The notes: generated by a model from the sequence alone, not told the origin. DNA of 64,000 bases from Chrysemys picta bellii (GCF_011386835.1 NC_088801.1:1-64000); one strand, 5' to 3'. Positions 21,441 to 34,245 are shown, counted from the first letter of the stretch. A program made the numbers and translations.

Positions 21441-23910
21441 TTACCTTTGTTGCTGGTTTCGTATATCTCAGGAGAATAACTCCGGTTTGGGGTGTCTCTG
21501 CCCTATTTCTCAGCAGTTTCTCCTGAATTTGATATTCTCAGTTGTGCCCCACAAAGGCACGGTTACACTCCGCCACCGCTGGGCATGGACAGGGTGCAGG
21601 ATCCGGGCACCTGGAGTGAGGGCTCCAGCTGCAGCCAATTCAATTAACAGAGCAGGAGAAACCAGACCCGTGGGCCTGGAGCCCTCATGGCAGCACAGAC
21701 CTGAGCTCCCTGGCAAAGCAACGGCCTGGCTCCTTGGAGTACGGTCAGAAGCAGCCGCTCTGGGGTCAGGAGAGCCCCCCTTCCTCCCCGCTCCATGCCC
21801 TACAGAGAGCATGGGCCCAAGGGTGAGTGGCTGCAGGAGGGGGTGAGTAAGGGACAGGCCGGGCTCCTTCCCCCAAGCAGGTGGGAATCTAGGCATGGGC
21901 ACACCAGGAGTTAAGATGTTTGTAGCATTCAGCACCATCGCAAGTGACTGGTTTCCAGGCCCCCTTTTTGTCTGATGTCCCGCCCTCCAATCTCATACTG
22001 GATGGCAGCAATTTGACACCATCACCCACTTTGAAAATTGAAGAAAACAATTTATGGGGCACATGAGTTGTGCTTGCAGGGGGAGGGGGGTTGTCACCGT
22101 TGGAGCCATTTTAAAGGCTAGAAGAAAAGAGAATTTTCAGACGAACACTTGTTTTTTACACGTCTTCATGTTTACTAAACTGAGGAGTAAAGTGTTCAGA
22201 CGAGCACAGGCTAACAGTTCATTATAAAGATTCGGCTGTAGGTAGTTTAGAAATGAAGTCTGAGAAATACCAAAGGGGGTTGGGGGCTGGACAGACCCGA
22301 AGGGAGGGAGGCTGCAGAACAGCGGAGAAAAGCAAAGGCCTTTCAGCCCGTCACAGACAGAGCGAGACGATAACGCGAGAGGCTGCAGGGAGCGTTTTAA
22401 ACCAGCAGGAAAGACAGCGAGCCTGTGTCACTGGCCACGGGGCAGAGAGACGAGAACAGCAGCTCGCTCCTGCACTGGCCACTCATCAGACAGCAAGAGT
22501 TCTGGGACAGCCAGGCTTGGACAAGCCACACCGCTTGGCTGAGCCCATCAGAAGCTATTCTGTAGCCACATCATAAAATTGCATTTTCCTGAACCAATCA
22601 GAACGGGCCAAGAGGCGTGGCTATTGACCGCAGGCCTGTTTAAAAATGCAGCTCTTTAAAGAAAGGCGTGAACAGACCAACGCTGTACGGAACGCCAGTT
22701 TGTGCACAACTACAGCAGCCTTTAGAAATAGCCTTCGCTGGGTTTTGAAGTTTTGCCTAAAGGAAAACGGCTCTAAAAACTTTTACTTGTAAACTGTAAA
22801 GAAAGCTTTAGATGGACCTGTAAGCGTCCGGGGTGGGGCCCGTCCCTCGCAGGGGCGGCTGGGAGCCAGGCCGCCTCACCACAGACCCCCTTTGTACAAA
22901 CCACACACGCTAACGTTAGAGAAAAAGCAGCTTACGCAGAACAGTGGGTAGCACTTGTTAGCAGAGACGAGAATGATTTTCTCCCCTGCACCCTTTTTTC
23001 TTTCCTAAGATTTTAAAAATCGAAACGCTGTTAAAACAAGGAACGTTTTAACAAATAAACTTTTAAAAGACCAGTCCAAAGGAGCATGCATGGAGATAGC
23101 TTTATTTACAAAATGTAGGTAAGTTTAGCAGACAGACTTCTTTGGTTTCAGTTTTGTATCGGGAATTGTGTTACCTCTTTTTACAGAAATCCTTTAGTCG
23201 CTGTCTTTAAAAATGGTAGAAGGATCCTCATGAAAGTAAATGGAATAAGAGAAATGGACGAGTAATGTATTTTATACCCTTTCACATTCATTGGAAATTA
23301 GCCCCCATTGACTTTAGTATGGAGGCTATAGTATTGCCAACCCCAAATGTTCAAAATCGTGAGTCAGCCTCACTAAAAATCATGAGATTGAAGTCCAGGG
23401 AGATGACTGATGGGCCCAGGAAGCTGAGTAGCACATACCACCTCCTCAGCCGCCCCGGAACCTGCATGGGGCATAATAAAGCAAAAACTTCCCCACAGCC
23501 GGGGGTCCGGCGGCAGCGGGAAGTGGCCTATGATCCGCACCAGCCGTACAGGGACCGGGTCTCCCAGGGTCTGGGCGACACCCGGCAAGAGCCTGACTGG
23601 GCCTCGACGGTGCCACCACAACACGAACTGATACACAACGGTCATGTGATCTGCCAACCTGCACCTAAAGATTTGTTTGTTAATGATAAACCTCCTGTGT
23701 TTGGTTCCAGGTGCCATGAACAGACACACAAACATGGACCCTGAGCTGAGTCCATCCCCGCCAGGCAGACCCACCCTTTCAAATAAACCAGCTGACTTCT
23801 GGGCAGGAAGGTTTCGCTTTCCCATCCCACTGTTGCCAAAAATGGCATAAGGGTGAGACTGAAGTTATGTAGCTGAGGGACTAGGAAAGCCGTTCCTTCA
23901 GCACACCAGG
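21441..23910. other. Unassigned region without a supported gene
   Basis: Several short open frames exist here, but none carries a domain or splice context I recognise. The base composition is moderate. Origin unknown. Confidence 0.4.
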
Positions 23911-23919
23911 AGTTTTACT

Positions 23920-24125
23920 GGCTTCAGAGTAGCAGCCGCGTTAGTCTGTATCCGCAAAAAGAACGAGGAGTCCTTGTGGCACCTTAGAGACTAACAAATT
24001 TATTTGGGCATAAGCTTTCGTGGGCTAAAACCCACTTCATCGGATGCATGCAGTGGAAAATACAGTAGGAAGATATATATACACACAGAGAACATGAACA
24101 AATGGGGGTTGCCTTACCAACTCTA
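23920..24125 (-). mobile_element. PLE 3' tail fragment
   Basis: ggcttcagagtagcagccgc, the ccttagagactaacaaattt segment and aacccacttcatcggatgca match the tails of the other PLEs. Confidence 0.9.
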
Positions 24126-24249
24126 ACGAGTTTTGTTGACACACTGGCAGCGCGATCCTACTTAACAGCAAGATACACCGTTCACCCCTCCTTCCTAGTT
24201 GATTGCTGAGTCCGGGGGCCTCCGAACGGCAGGACTAGGGCGTTCCTTT

Positions 24250-24368
24250 CCTTTCCTGACAAACACCTGTCAGGGATGGTCTAGATAATCCTTAGTCCTG
24301 CCACGAGTGCAGGGCACTGGCCTAGACGACCTCTCAAGGTCCCTTCCAGTCCCACGGTTCCATGATTC
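24250..24368 (+). mobile_element. CR1 3' tail fragment
   Basis: cctagacgacctctcaaggt followed by cccttccagtcccacggttc is the CR1-type 3' end. Confidence 0.8.
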
Positions 24369-24469
24369 AGTTGGGGCGTGTAGCTAACCATGGAACTAAC
24401 TGGAACAAAGTCTCTTCCTTCGCACCCTTTCCCTTTAGACCCTGTGACTGGGTGCCAGGGGGACCACAC

Positions 24470-25035
24470 TGAGGTTACCCAATCTAGACAAACTGCAAAG
24501 AATGGGGCAGACAGTCCCCAAAGCTGGTGGTTATTCTAATACTGAGATCCACCCAGCTAACAACAGAACAGCTTCCACAATACCTCACTGGTTACACAGA
24601 AGCCAAAACACCGTTCCCTTAAAAACAACCCAGCCTTTGGGCTTCCACCCAGACAACCCAGTCAAATATGAGGAGGATACTGAAAATCTTATTCATCATA
24701 TAAGAACGTTCTCCCAATCCCAAAGGATCGGACACATTACCTCCCAGGTTAATGAATATTTCAGATCTTACCCAAATACACACTTACAGCCAATCCTTAT
24801 TAACTAAACTAAACATTATTTTTAAGAAAAGAAAAGAGAGTGAGTATTGGTTAAAAGATCAATACACACACAGACATGAGAACAGTTCTGAGATCAGTTT
24901 CATGGTAGCGATGGGGAGCTTTGCAGTTCCAAGAGCTCTTAGAATTCGTCCATAGATTCAGTCCAATGTCTCATACCCAGAGTGATCTAGATGAGACTGA
25001 GATCTCCCTCTGGCAGCTCAGTGCCTTCCCTGATA
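24470..25035 (-). mobile_element. LTR fragment, same family as 59165-59515
   Basis: ggttacccaatctagacaaa, the ctggtggttattctaatact segment and catcatataagaacgttctc match the LTR at 59165-59515 nearly line by line. Orientation is taken from the gag frame beside that copy. Confidence 0.65.
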
Positions 25036-25038
25036 AAG

Positions 25039-25211
25039 CACTAGCTCCAGGTTTTTTTGCCGCTGAAGCAAAAAAATAAAAAATAAAACTGGAGTGCCGC
25101 CGCTAAAGCAAAAAAAAAAAGAAGAAGAACAAAAAAAAAAGGGAGTGCTGCCCCTTGAGAAGAGCCGCCCCAAGCACATGCTTGGAACGCTGGTGCCTAG
25201 AGCCGGCCCTG
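25039..25211. mobile_element. hAT-like MITE, degenerate
   Basis: The left end is ctagctccaggttttttgcc and the right end is tgcctagagccggccctg; these are the same terminal motifs as the MITEs at 20250 and 60647. The flanks (tgataaagcac, tgatgaagcac) suggest a decayed target duplication. The boundaries are approximate. Confidence 0.65.
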
Positions 25212-26139
25212 CTGATGAAGCACAAGCAGATCTGAGATGAAAGGATCAGGTCCAAGAGTCCTTTATACAGTTCCTGGCAGCGCAGAATTCTTGGATCAAC
25301 AATAGGCCTTTGATGTAACCTTCTGTTTCCCAAACCGCACCGGTAATTAACTACATGGATTAACATAAGGTAATTTATCCATTAAGCAGTTTATCACAAA
25401 CTTTAAAGAGTCATATAGACAATGACATTACTTCACCCAAGATTCATCTAAATGTTCATGTAAATCCTGTTGCTAGGCAGACTTCAGACCTGGACTAAGT
25501 AACCTCACTTTGCAAAGCCCTTGCAGTTGGGGTTCCTGTAAGTCACAGTGGGGGGTGGGGGGGGGTTATTTTGTTCTCACCATGAGGAAGCCACTAGAAG
25601 TGCCACTCAACACCACAGCTGGCTAGTGCCCCGCTGCGCTGCTGATACGTTCACAGCTGAATGACAGGAAATGCACTTTTCCAAACCCAAGGCTGAGCCC
25701 CAAGATTTCCAGCGCTCCCGATCTTATCACTGTTCTCCTGCTGTGACACGCAGGGTCCAGCCACCCCAAGGGGAGAACAGGGGGGGGTCTGAACCCCCAG
25801 GAGGGAGCAGTTGACCCAACCGGTGTCTGCAACATTAGCGGGTATAAAATATGTCCGGTGAGGTCTGTGATGAACACTTGTAATGTTCTGAGCTGGGTGG
25901 TCATTAGGAGATCTGTACAGACCATGGTGCTGAGTCTGTGTGTCCCTGTACAGAGAATGCTTCGCCCCTGACCTGTACCACAATCCCAAGTGCACCTCCC
26001 AGCAGGGAGCGGCTCCCCCCAGACTAGCTGTTTAGACAAAACTAACGTCAAGTTCCCATCCATTGTCCAGCCAGGAAGAGGCAACGGGGACCCCTGGAAG
26101 TTACTGGAAAGACCTTGAAATGGAGAAGAAAACCCCAGT
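25212..26139. other. No gene seen; probable LTR-derived sequence
   Basis: Short frames on the minus strand have no recognisable domain. The sequence continues LTR-like text from 24470. Confidence 0.4.
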
Positions 26140-26262
26140 CTTGGAAATCTAAATCCAGCGGAGGGCAACAAAAATGATGAGGGGTCTGGAGCACATGACT
26201 TATGAGGAGAGGCTGAGGGAACTGGGATTGTTTAGTCGGCAGAAGAGAAGAGTGAGGAGGTG
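26140..26262 (+). mobile_element. CR1 fragment
   Basis: aatccagcggagggcaacaa, catgacttatgaggagaggc and tgagggaactgggattgttt are CR1 ORF2 C-terminal sequence on the + strand. Confidence 0.88.
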
Positions 26263-26700
26263 TAACAAAGCGAGCTTTGGTGGGACACTGCTGAGAGCAT
26301 CAATTCAGGAAAATTGCTTGGAGCAGGGCAGTTACAGCCCAAGGCTGGGGATCCTTTACTAGTAAGGCAGCAAACCAGCCAGACAGAGAGGACTTCGGTC
26401 TCACCCCACTGGCTAACCACAAATCGTACAAGCAATTCCCTCAGACACTCCAGTTTCCCAGTATCACCACCAGTGCCGCTCGTTATGGGGACGAATGGTT
26501 ATGAAAACCAATACCCCAGTAAAAGAAAAAAGTTTCTCTCGATCCCAAAGGACCAAGCCCCAGACCCAGGTCAATATACAAATCAGATCTTACCCACAAA
26601 TCACGCTGTTGCCAATCCTTTAGCATCTAAAATCTAAAGGTTTATTCATAAAGAGAAAGAACTATAGATGAGAGTTTAAAAGTTCTTGGCTCAGGCTTGC
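26263..26700 (-). mobile_element. LTR fragment related to 54187-54600
   Basis: tgtaacaaagcgagctttgg, the ctcaccccactggctaacca segment and gatcttacccacaaatcacg align with 54187-54600. Confidence 0.7.
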
Positions 26701-26959
26701 AGCAGCGATAGAATAAACTGCAGGTTCAAATCAAGTCTCTGAAACATCCCCAGCTGGGATGGGTCCTCAGTCCTTTGTTCAGAGGTTCGGTTTGTAGCAA
26801 AGTCCCTCCAGAGGAAAGACACAGGACTGAAGACAAGATGGAGAAGATGCAGCTGCCTTTTACAGTCCTTTTGCCATGTGGTCTCTGCTTCCTTTGTCCC
26901 AAACACAAGCTGCCCAGCACATGGCATGAAAAACCTCAGAGTTCTGTCCCTAGGCCTGT

Positions 26960-28170
26960 TGGCCAAATAGGGCCCGTTTCCCCCCGGAGCTTACCTAATT
27001 ACACCAAGGAGGCACGGAGAGACAAGAAGACGGGTACCAGGTCCTTTATTTGTCAGTCAGCTGAGAGGGTGCTCCTCGACTTATGCCAGAAGAGACACAC
27101 CTTACAAGCACAACCGAGCTTCTTTTATACAGAGAGACAAACAACTTAGCATTCATTCTTTTGCGTCATTATGCTGACCGATAGATACTAGGTTACACAG
27201 GATACATATATTATTTTGGGGAGGGGGGATACAAGAGACATCTGTTGCGGATACATTTGTCATTTTGAAGGGAGAACAAGGTACATCCCTTGACCCTTTG
27301 CACTAAATACCTTGGGGATATATGGGAAAGCGGCTGCAAACTAACTATCTCTCTCTGTTCCCTCCTCCTTATCTTTATTATTTCTGCTAGTGTGAGTGAA
27401 ACTGCAGCCATTTGCTAGAAACGCTGACCAATACATTTCTGCTTTAACATGTAAGCAGTTAGCACAGAAGTAGATGACAGTTCACAAGATGGAGTCTGGG
27501 GGTTTCAGATAGGCCCAGAGCAAAAGAGTTTCATCGACACTTTGGCTTTCCACTCTCCCGAGTTACCTGGTAGCTATGCCTAGTGGATCCCAACAGGCCT
27601 GTCCCTGCCTTGCTGAGTCACAGGGTGTATCTCCCTTCTCTCAATGGGTCAGTTGTGTCGCTGATGGGCCTTAATGGGCCATCCAGCAGGCCAGGCAGTG
27701 TTGATGCCAAACTGTCTGGGTGTCACCCAGAAGCATAGCACAAGTTTGAAATACAGACGTACATACATATCTATAACTCATAATACAAAGGCGATACAAA
27801 CATATAAACACGACTATCATATCTGGCAAATTATAACATTTTTGCAGATATCTTACATGGCATATGTGACGAAGTGGGGTTTTATTCATCTTGTTATGTT
27901 GCATGTGAGTCTTACTGTCCTATACTAATACTGTATGTACCTCAGTTTCCCTGTGTGCTGCACCAGTACTTAGGTGGTGGGAATTTGGTGTGTGATTTTG
28001 CTGAGGCCCTTGGGGCAGGTGAGACAGCCCAGCTATTTGCACCTGTGTAACATGAGACCCAGGAGGGGGGTGCGACCAGCTGACACCTTTGGCCGGGAAA
28101 AGAGACAAAGGCCAGAGAAGCGGCTGGAGAGTTTCAGTTTGGAGCTGGCTGGGGAAATGAAGGGATAGAG
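26960..28170. mobile_element. Two adjacent LTR-like stretches
   Basis: The first, 26960-27865, has ggtcctttatttgtcag and ends with the ttacatggcatatg segment typical of the 50.8-kb LTR end. A second, from 27866 (tgtgacgaagtggggtttta), carries cctcagtttccctgtgtgct. Limits and orientation are uncertain; no gene is present. Confidence 0.5.
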
Positions 28171-28699
28171 CCAATACTTATAAAACTTTAAATACACAAA
28201 TGATCCATGCACCCAGACAGCATCATCATAACCAGCAAACCAGAACCTTGTTTTAGACACCTTCTTTGACCCCCTTTCTACAAGATTTGGTGGTACTACA
28301 GGACCTTTGTTGCAACAATGATCTATACGGTCCCAGTTCTTATATATAACATCACACATGGCCCATTGGTCTGACCTAGTCTGGCCGTTCTTATCGTAGC
28401 CCTGTTTACCTGAACACAGTAGAAACAACCAAGAGGAGGCCGTTGTCTTGCATTTGTAACCCTGCTGCCAGGTTGTGCCAGCAGCAAGAAGAGCCGGGAT
28501 CAGTATCTAGGGGGTCCTCTTAAAATTGCATCCACATGACACAGTGGCCAAGTTGGCAGCTAATGAATTGTCCTCACTCGAGCTTTAGTCTGTACCCCTG
28601 ATGGCCCAGCCAGCTTGAGTTAACAGCAGCTCTGCGCGTGAACAAGGAGTTTGTGTGGACGGGATTTGACCACTTGAGCTACAACGTGAATTCACTGGA

Positions 28700-29050
28700 A
28701 CTGGGCAATAAAAACCCAAACAGATTTATCATTTGTTGGAAATTTTGAAACATAAAAAGAAAATTCAATCTGAACTGGACAGAAATTGAAAAATTTCAAA
28801 GTTTTCAGCAAATCAAAATCTAAACAAAATTCAACCAGAAATATTTTTTGATGAGTTTCATTTTGATTTCAAGCTTTTTGAAAATAAAATAAACTTAAAG
28901 GAGTTTTCTAAATGAGAATTCATTTCAAACAAAAAAATGGAACGGTTCATTCTGAAAATATCAAAACTGGCCATTTTGACATTTAATTTTTTTTTTCAAA
29001 AATGAACAATTCAGCAAAATCAACACAAAGTCACAAACCATTTTGGTGTC
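28700..29050. repeat. AT-rich interspersed repeat remnant
   Basis: Frequent tttcaaa/tttgaaa motifs in both orientations suggest an old DNA transposon. No coding potential; family not recognised. Confidence 0.35.
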
Positions 29051-29300
29051 ACTCAATCTCCATTCTTTGCCGAAAAAAAAAGTTGTGTGTGAAAAGCTTT
29101 TTGCCTAACTCTGGCGTTAACTCTGCGTTGAAGAAAAGCCCAGAAAGTTCTGGCTGCTCCCGTTTGACGCTGAATCGTTAGAAACGATGTGTGCCCCTGA
29201 ATCCTCTCTAGAGGGGATTTGCTTTTCCACTCACCCAAACATAATTCCCGTAATACAATATAAAGTAATGACTGTTACCTTATCACAACTGGCCCCACTC

Positions 29301-29310
29301 GGGACTTTCC
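29301..29310 (+). promoter_or_regulatory. NF-kappaB site
   Basis: GGGACTTTCC is an exact match to the GGGRNNYYCC kappaB consensus. It lies about 78 bp upstream of the TATA box and directly before an ISRE. Confidence 0.75.
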
Positions 29311-29318
29311 AGCAGCAA

Positions 29319-29336
29319 GAAACCGAAAGCGAAAGG
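29319..29336 (+). promoter_or_regulatory. ISRE / IRF element (three GAAA repeats)
   Basis: GAAACCGAAAGCGAAAGG has three GAAA cores spaced by two bases, the optimal ISRE/IRF (ISGF3, IRF1, IRF3) pattern. A further gcgaaaggg half-site lies at 29371-29379, so the promoter should respond to interferon. Confidence 0.85.
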
Positions 29337-29338
29337 TC

Positions 29339-29346
29339 TGACGTCA
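29339..29346 (+). promoter_or_regulatory. CRE / ATF site
   Basis: A perfect palindromic TGACGTCA three bases after the ISRE. The kappaB, IRF and ATF order resembles an enhanceosome-like arrangement. Confidence 0.7.
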
Positions 29347-29387
29347 CAGAGTTTTCACGCTGTTGCGGGGGCGAAAGGGGCTAACTC

Positions 29388-29395
29388 TATATAAG
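29388..29395 (+). promoter_or_regulatory. TATA box
   Basis: TATATAAG within ctaactctatataaggagg. Transcription is expected about 30 bp downstream, near 29420. Confidence 0.8.
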
Positions 29396-29419
29396 GAGGA
29401 GGCCGTAGGGAAGATCCCA

Positions 29420-29586
29420 CATCACTTTTGGGACAAGCGATCAGCACCGTGCCCCACTGGGCCTTTCTAATTCTGCAGCCCAGCATTTCGCCCGAGCTGA
29501 ATCGGATCATCCAGTGGACGTGGAACAGCCGTCGCTGCAGCCCCTGAAGTGAGAGACCAGACGTGGCACAAGCTCAGCAGCATCTG
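29420..29586 (+). other. Predicted non-coding exon 1 of the M35-ApoL gene
   Basis: It runs from the expected start site to the strong donor CATCTG|GTGAGTGC at 29587. It has no ATG, as expected for a leader exon. The link to exon 2 at 36109 is inferred from orientation, the absence of another candidate gene and the typical architecture of interferon-induced genes. Confidence 0.55.
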
Positions 29587-30749
29587 GTGAGTGCAGAGCC
29601 CAGCTCAGCGATGACTCGTCCCTCTCCTGAGTGACCGGGTGTGAGGGCAGGGAACCGGCAGAGTCAGCCAGCAGCTCCTTAGTTCAAAACACACTTGTTA
29701 CCTTTTAAAAACAACCCTCATTTGCGCTTTTGGAAAAGGGAAATTAAACCCCGTTCTTGGATTTGGGTGGTTCATTGAAGGAGGGGGGCTGAGGGCGCAC
29801 CCCTGAGCGACGTAGTTACACCGATATATGTCTGTGGTGTAGCCCTGGCCTCAGCCCCTCTGTTCCTGAAGGAGCAGCACACACCAGCTTAGAAGATTCA
29901 ACTCAGGATCATTGCTCCGCGTAACACAGCACTTGGCTATCGCTAGAGATCGCTCTATCCCGTGAGAACAGGAATAAATCTGGTATCAAAGAACAGAGAT
30001 TCACGTGACAGTGAGTAAGAATATTGGACACAAATGGTTTCATATAAAACAAAATCATAACCCACTTTCCAGCGCCGACCCCTAATTCACAGGCCCTTCC
30101 CCCGTCTTCTCCAGGACAGCTCCCCAGGCCCTTTGCCCCGTGCTTTGCCAGGTCGGCGGAGGCCCTCTCATAAGATCAAGCCCGCTGGCAGCTTGTCCTC
30201 ACGGACTGAAGGACCGGCAGGGCGTCTCTCTGCACCCCCAGATATATCAGACCGAACCTTTGATCTCTATTTGAAAACAGGGTCGTCGTCCCCCCCAACC
30301 GCTGCTGTTTACCTCTTCCTGTTCATTGCCTTCCATGGTCTCCACCGGCTCTTTGTTAGCATTTGACTCACTCCATTAACAGACGTCTATTGTGAGACAC
30401 ACAAAACCCACCGGCCCCCGGGGAGATGAGTGTCTCCCACCTGCTGTCGGGAGCAGCTTGTCTCACCGCGCGCTGCCTTTGAGTGACCTGCCTGTACCTG
30501 CAAGGCTGGAGAACACAATTTCCAGCAGATACACAGACGTCCCCACATAGTCGCCGCACTTACATCTCACGATGACCAGTGTGACACAGGCTTTCAGCAG
30601 ACGTTACATGACCCCGATGGTGAACCCAGGGGATCCCTGTACCCCATGTGCCCTGTGCCCTCTGCCAGCTGGCACCGAGAGGTCCGTGGGTCACAGAGGT
30701 GACTAGCAGGAGGTGCTGGGGGTCATGGTGCAGGGGCACTGGCAGAGCC

Positions 30750-31505
30750 CTGGGGTTGCTGTACGGAGTGTTTGGTAAGCTACAGACTGGGGGGCTGTAC
30801 CCTGGAAAGCAGAGACGCTGACAGACACGTAGGGGTCAGAGTGGAGACGCATCTGACCGTGAGCTCCCCGTGCAATGCTGTGGGACAAAGAGCCAGTGCC
30901 CGCCTGGGCTGGATAAACAGGGGAGAAGCGAGTGGGAGCAGGGAGGGGATTTTACCCGGAATATGGCACTGGGGAGACCGATACTGGAATCCTGCCTCCA
31001 GGTCTGGGCTCCACATTAAAAAAAAAACATTTATAAATTGGGGCAGGTGCAGAAAAGAGGCTCAGAAATGACTCGAGGGCTGCGGAAATCGCTGTGCCGT
31101 GGGAGCCGTACCGAGCTGGGTCTGCCCAGCTGAGCAGGGGGCAGAGGGAGAGGTGACGTGATGCGTGTGGAAGCCCCTCCCCAGGCAGATACCAGCAGGC
31201 ACTAGCGCTGGCGCTCTCATCTAGCGGAGATGGGACGAACCAGAGCCAACGGCTGGAAGCTGCAGCCCGACACACTGAAATCAGAAACAAGGCACCGATT
31301 TGGAACAAGCTCCCAAGGGAAGGGTTGGAGTCTCCAGCTCCTGGTGGCGTCACATCCAGCCTGGGGCCTCCCTGGGGGGGGCTTTAGTCAAATGCAAAGT
31401 CCTGGGGGCTCAGCACAAGAGTAACTGGGCAAAATATTCCAGCCTGGGCTGTACAGAGCTCAGACAAGATGATCTGATGGTCCCGAACTCTATGAATCTA
31501 TGGCC
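30750..31505 (+). mobile_element. CR1 LINE fragment, older copy
   Basis: It includes ctgcctccaggtctgggctc, gagaaatgactcgagggctg-like text and a 3' end ending gatgatctgatggtcccgaa then ctctatgaatctatg. No intact frame remains. Confidence 0.7.
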
Positions 31506-31539
31506 GGATGCAGCGCACAGAACCGGGACAGCAGGGCAG

Positions 31540-31652
31540 AGAATCATAGAAGATCAGGGTTGGAAGGGACCTCAGGAGATATCTAGTCCAACCCCCTGCT
31601 CAAAGCAGGACCAATTCCCAACTAAATCATCCCAGCCAGGGCTTTGTCAAGT
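31540..31652 (-). mobile_element. CR1 3' tail
   Basis: agaatcatagaagatcaggg through caactaaatcatcccagcca is nearly identical to the 3' end at 20146. Confidence 0.93.
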
Positions 31653-31848
31653 GTTACCAGCTTTGCCCATTACTTTGGGGTTCGCTCATTTATTACGGTT
31701 ACTCTTTCAGGGGGGAGGAGTTCTGTATGTCTATCATTGTACTGCCTGTGTCACGTGTGTTCTCACACGGAGCTCTGCTTCTCCTGCTGCAAGTCCCCTC
31801 CCAATGGAGCTTCCTGCAGGACTTAAGTGCCCCCAGGCTGGGTTCTGT

Positions 31849-31851
<3 letters not shown>

Positions 31852-31886
<35 letters not shown>
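31852..31886. repeat. (CA)n microsatellite with (GC)n start
   Basis: gcgcgcgc followed by about twelve ca units. Confidence 0.95.
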
Positions 31887-31889
<3 letters not shown>

Positions 31890-32295
31890 TCCCGAGCTGA
31901 CCCCTTATATGTCCCTGGACTCAGTAGTCTGGGTTGAGCAGCACCTCCAAGCTGCCACCCTCGTATGTCCCAGGTTCAGCACGTCCCTGTCCCCACTGTC
32001 ACGTTACAATTGTTCTGGTTGTAACCCACTGGATGAGCAAACCCCACAGGATTTCTGGGCACTGCCGGGATCTTTGAGCTGAGATATGAGGATCGTCGCT
32101 TCAGAGCGAATGAGGAAACCAAAAAACACCCATGGGGGGAGGGAGGGGAGAGAAAGAGAGAGAGAAGCAACCAGCTTAACCATGAAAGTTATTTATTGCC
32201 GGTAATAACCAGAGGGGAGCCAAACAAACAAAACAGTGACAATATTAAATCTAACTTATAACTGATCACACAAGTCAGGGTCAAAAGGCTACACC

Positions 32296-32297
<2 letters not shown>

Positions 32298-32333
<36 letters not shown>
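32298..32333. repeat. (GA)n microsatellite
   Basis: About 16 ag dinucleotides. Confidence 0.95.
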
Positions 32334-32336
<3 letters not shown>

Positions 32337-33112
32337 CTGGGTTCTCACCACTCTGTGAACTTGAATCGATCGGGGGTCCCAGGTGGTGGTGGTAGCTGAG
32401 GGTCCGGAGTGCTGGAGAAGGCAGAGCCCCCAGCACGTCAGTCAGGAGAAGATGAAGTCCCAGTGGAACTGATGCAGAGTTTGGATCCAGGCATCAGAGC
32501 ATTTGCGCCTGGGTCGGGGTTTTTGTAGGGAAAGAACAGTGGTTGAAGGGAGACACTCGATTTGTTTGTGTGTAAACAAGGGAGATACCAGAGTTGTTTT
32601 GTTCAGGCTAGACATGGGAGCTGCTCATTCCTGGCTTTGGGCGCTGTTCCTTGGCGGGAGCTCACAGTGCAATTCGGGAGCGTCACTATGTTGGATCCCA
32701 ATCAAGGATTTATGACTAGAACTGGTCTGATCACTGCTGAGCTGGGGGTGTGCAGGCGCGTTCATTGACGTCTGGAGCAGAGATCCCCCAGCATGCACTG
32801 CTTCCCTGCTTCTCTGGTCCCAGAGTGCCGTGCGGTTCTCGCCTTGGAATCTCTGTTCTCCGTTCTGTAGCTAATGGAGATGTCTCCTTGTCCCATCCTC
32901 CATGCAAATGAGGCTAGGGAAGTTTCCTTAATCCTGTCACCCTTGTCCCAGGGGTTTGTGTGCGTCTCCCACGGCCTTGTCATTACTTTTTGTAAGTCTT
33001 TCTTCTGATCGGCTTTGGTTCAAGTAGAGGCTGGAGGGTGGTGTCTTTCGTGAGTCAGACAGGCTGGGTACTGCACCCTGGTTCCCCAAGAACACAGAGC
33101 TGCTAGGTAACA

Positions 33113-33895
33113 CAAGCCCGGCTTTAAAAACCTCTAAGGAAGGAGATTCCATCACCTCCCTAGGTAACCCATTCCAGTGCTTCACCACCCTCCTAGTGAA
33201 ATAGTGTTTCCTAATATCCAACCTAGACCTCCCCCACTGCAACTTGAGACCATTGCTCCTTGTTCTGTCATCTGGCACCACTGAGAACAGTCTAGATCCA
33301 TCCTCTTTGGAACCCCCTTCAGGTAGTTGAAAGCAGCTATCAAATCCCCCCTCACTCTTCTCTTCTGCAGACTAAATAATCCCAGTTCCCTCAGCCTCTC
33401 CTCGTAAGTCATGTGCCCCAGCCCCCTAATCATTTTTGTTGCCCTCCACTGGACTCTCTCCAATTTGTCCACATCCTTTCTGTAGTGGGGGCCCAAAACT
33501 GGACACAATACTCCAGATGTGGCCTCACCAGTGCCGAATAGAGGGGAATAATCACTTCTCTCGATCTGCTGGCAATGCTCCTACTAATGCAGCCCAAAAT
33601 GCCGTTAGCCTTCTTGGCAACAAGAGCACACTGCTGACTCATATCCAGCTTATCGTCCACTGTGACCCCCTAGGTCCTTTTCGCAGAACTGCTTCCTAGC
33701 CATTCGGTCCCTAGTCTGTAGCAGTGAATGGGATTCTTCCATCCTAAGTGCAGGACTCTGCACTTGTCCTTGTTGAACCTCATCAGATTTCTTTTGGCCC
33801 AATCCTCTAATTTGTCTAGGTCACTCTGGACCCTACCCCTACCTTCCAGCATATCTACCTCTCCCCCCAGCTTAGTATCATCCGCGAGAGTAGGA
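33113..33895 (-). mobile_element. CR1 LINE ORF2 C-terminal remnant
   Basis: Minus-strand frames encode CR1 ORF2 C-terminal motifs ([66 protein letters not shown]), broken by frameshifts. Both ends are truncated; the 3' UTR and tail are missing at 33113. Confidence 0.93.
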
Positions 33896-34149
33896 TTGAG
33901 ACAGAGGGGCCTCAGCAGAGGAAGAAGGGGAGAGAGAGAAAAGACACTGAGGAGAAACACGCACATTGCCGGACCAGATCCGTGCTCCTGCTCAGTGCCC
34001 GTCTCTGGCAGTGGCCAGGACCAGCTGCTTCAGAGGAGTAATTACGGAATAACCTGTTCAAAGAGGAGGGTCCTTCCTAACTCCCCCTCCCCCCCATCAG
34101 TTAATGCTCAACTCATGCTCTGAAGCAGAAGGTATTTATCCCATATTAA

Positions 34150-34245
34150 CAGAATTAACTATTTTCTGTTAGTCTCAAAGGTGCCACAGGACCCTCTGTT
34201 GCTTTTTACAGATTCAGACTAACACGGCTACCCCTCTGATACTTA
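34150..34245 (+). mobile_element. PLE tail fragment
   Basis: tctgttagtctcaaaggtgc and cagattcagactaacacggc form the plus-strand PLE tail. Confidence 0.85.

Noticed and set aside
22253..22576. 107-codon frame rich in Arg/Gln
   Set aside because: No domain, no splice context, and no upstream promoter signal beyond chance.
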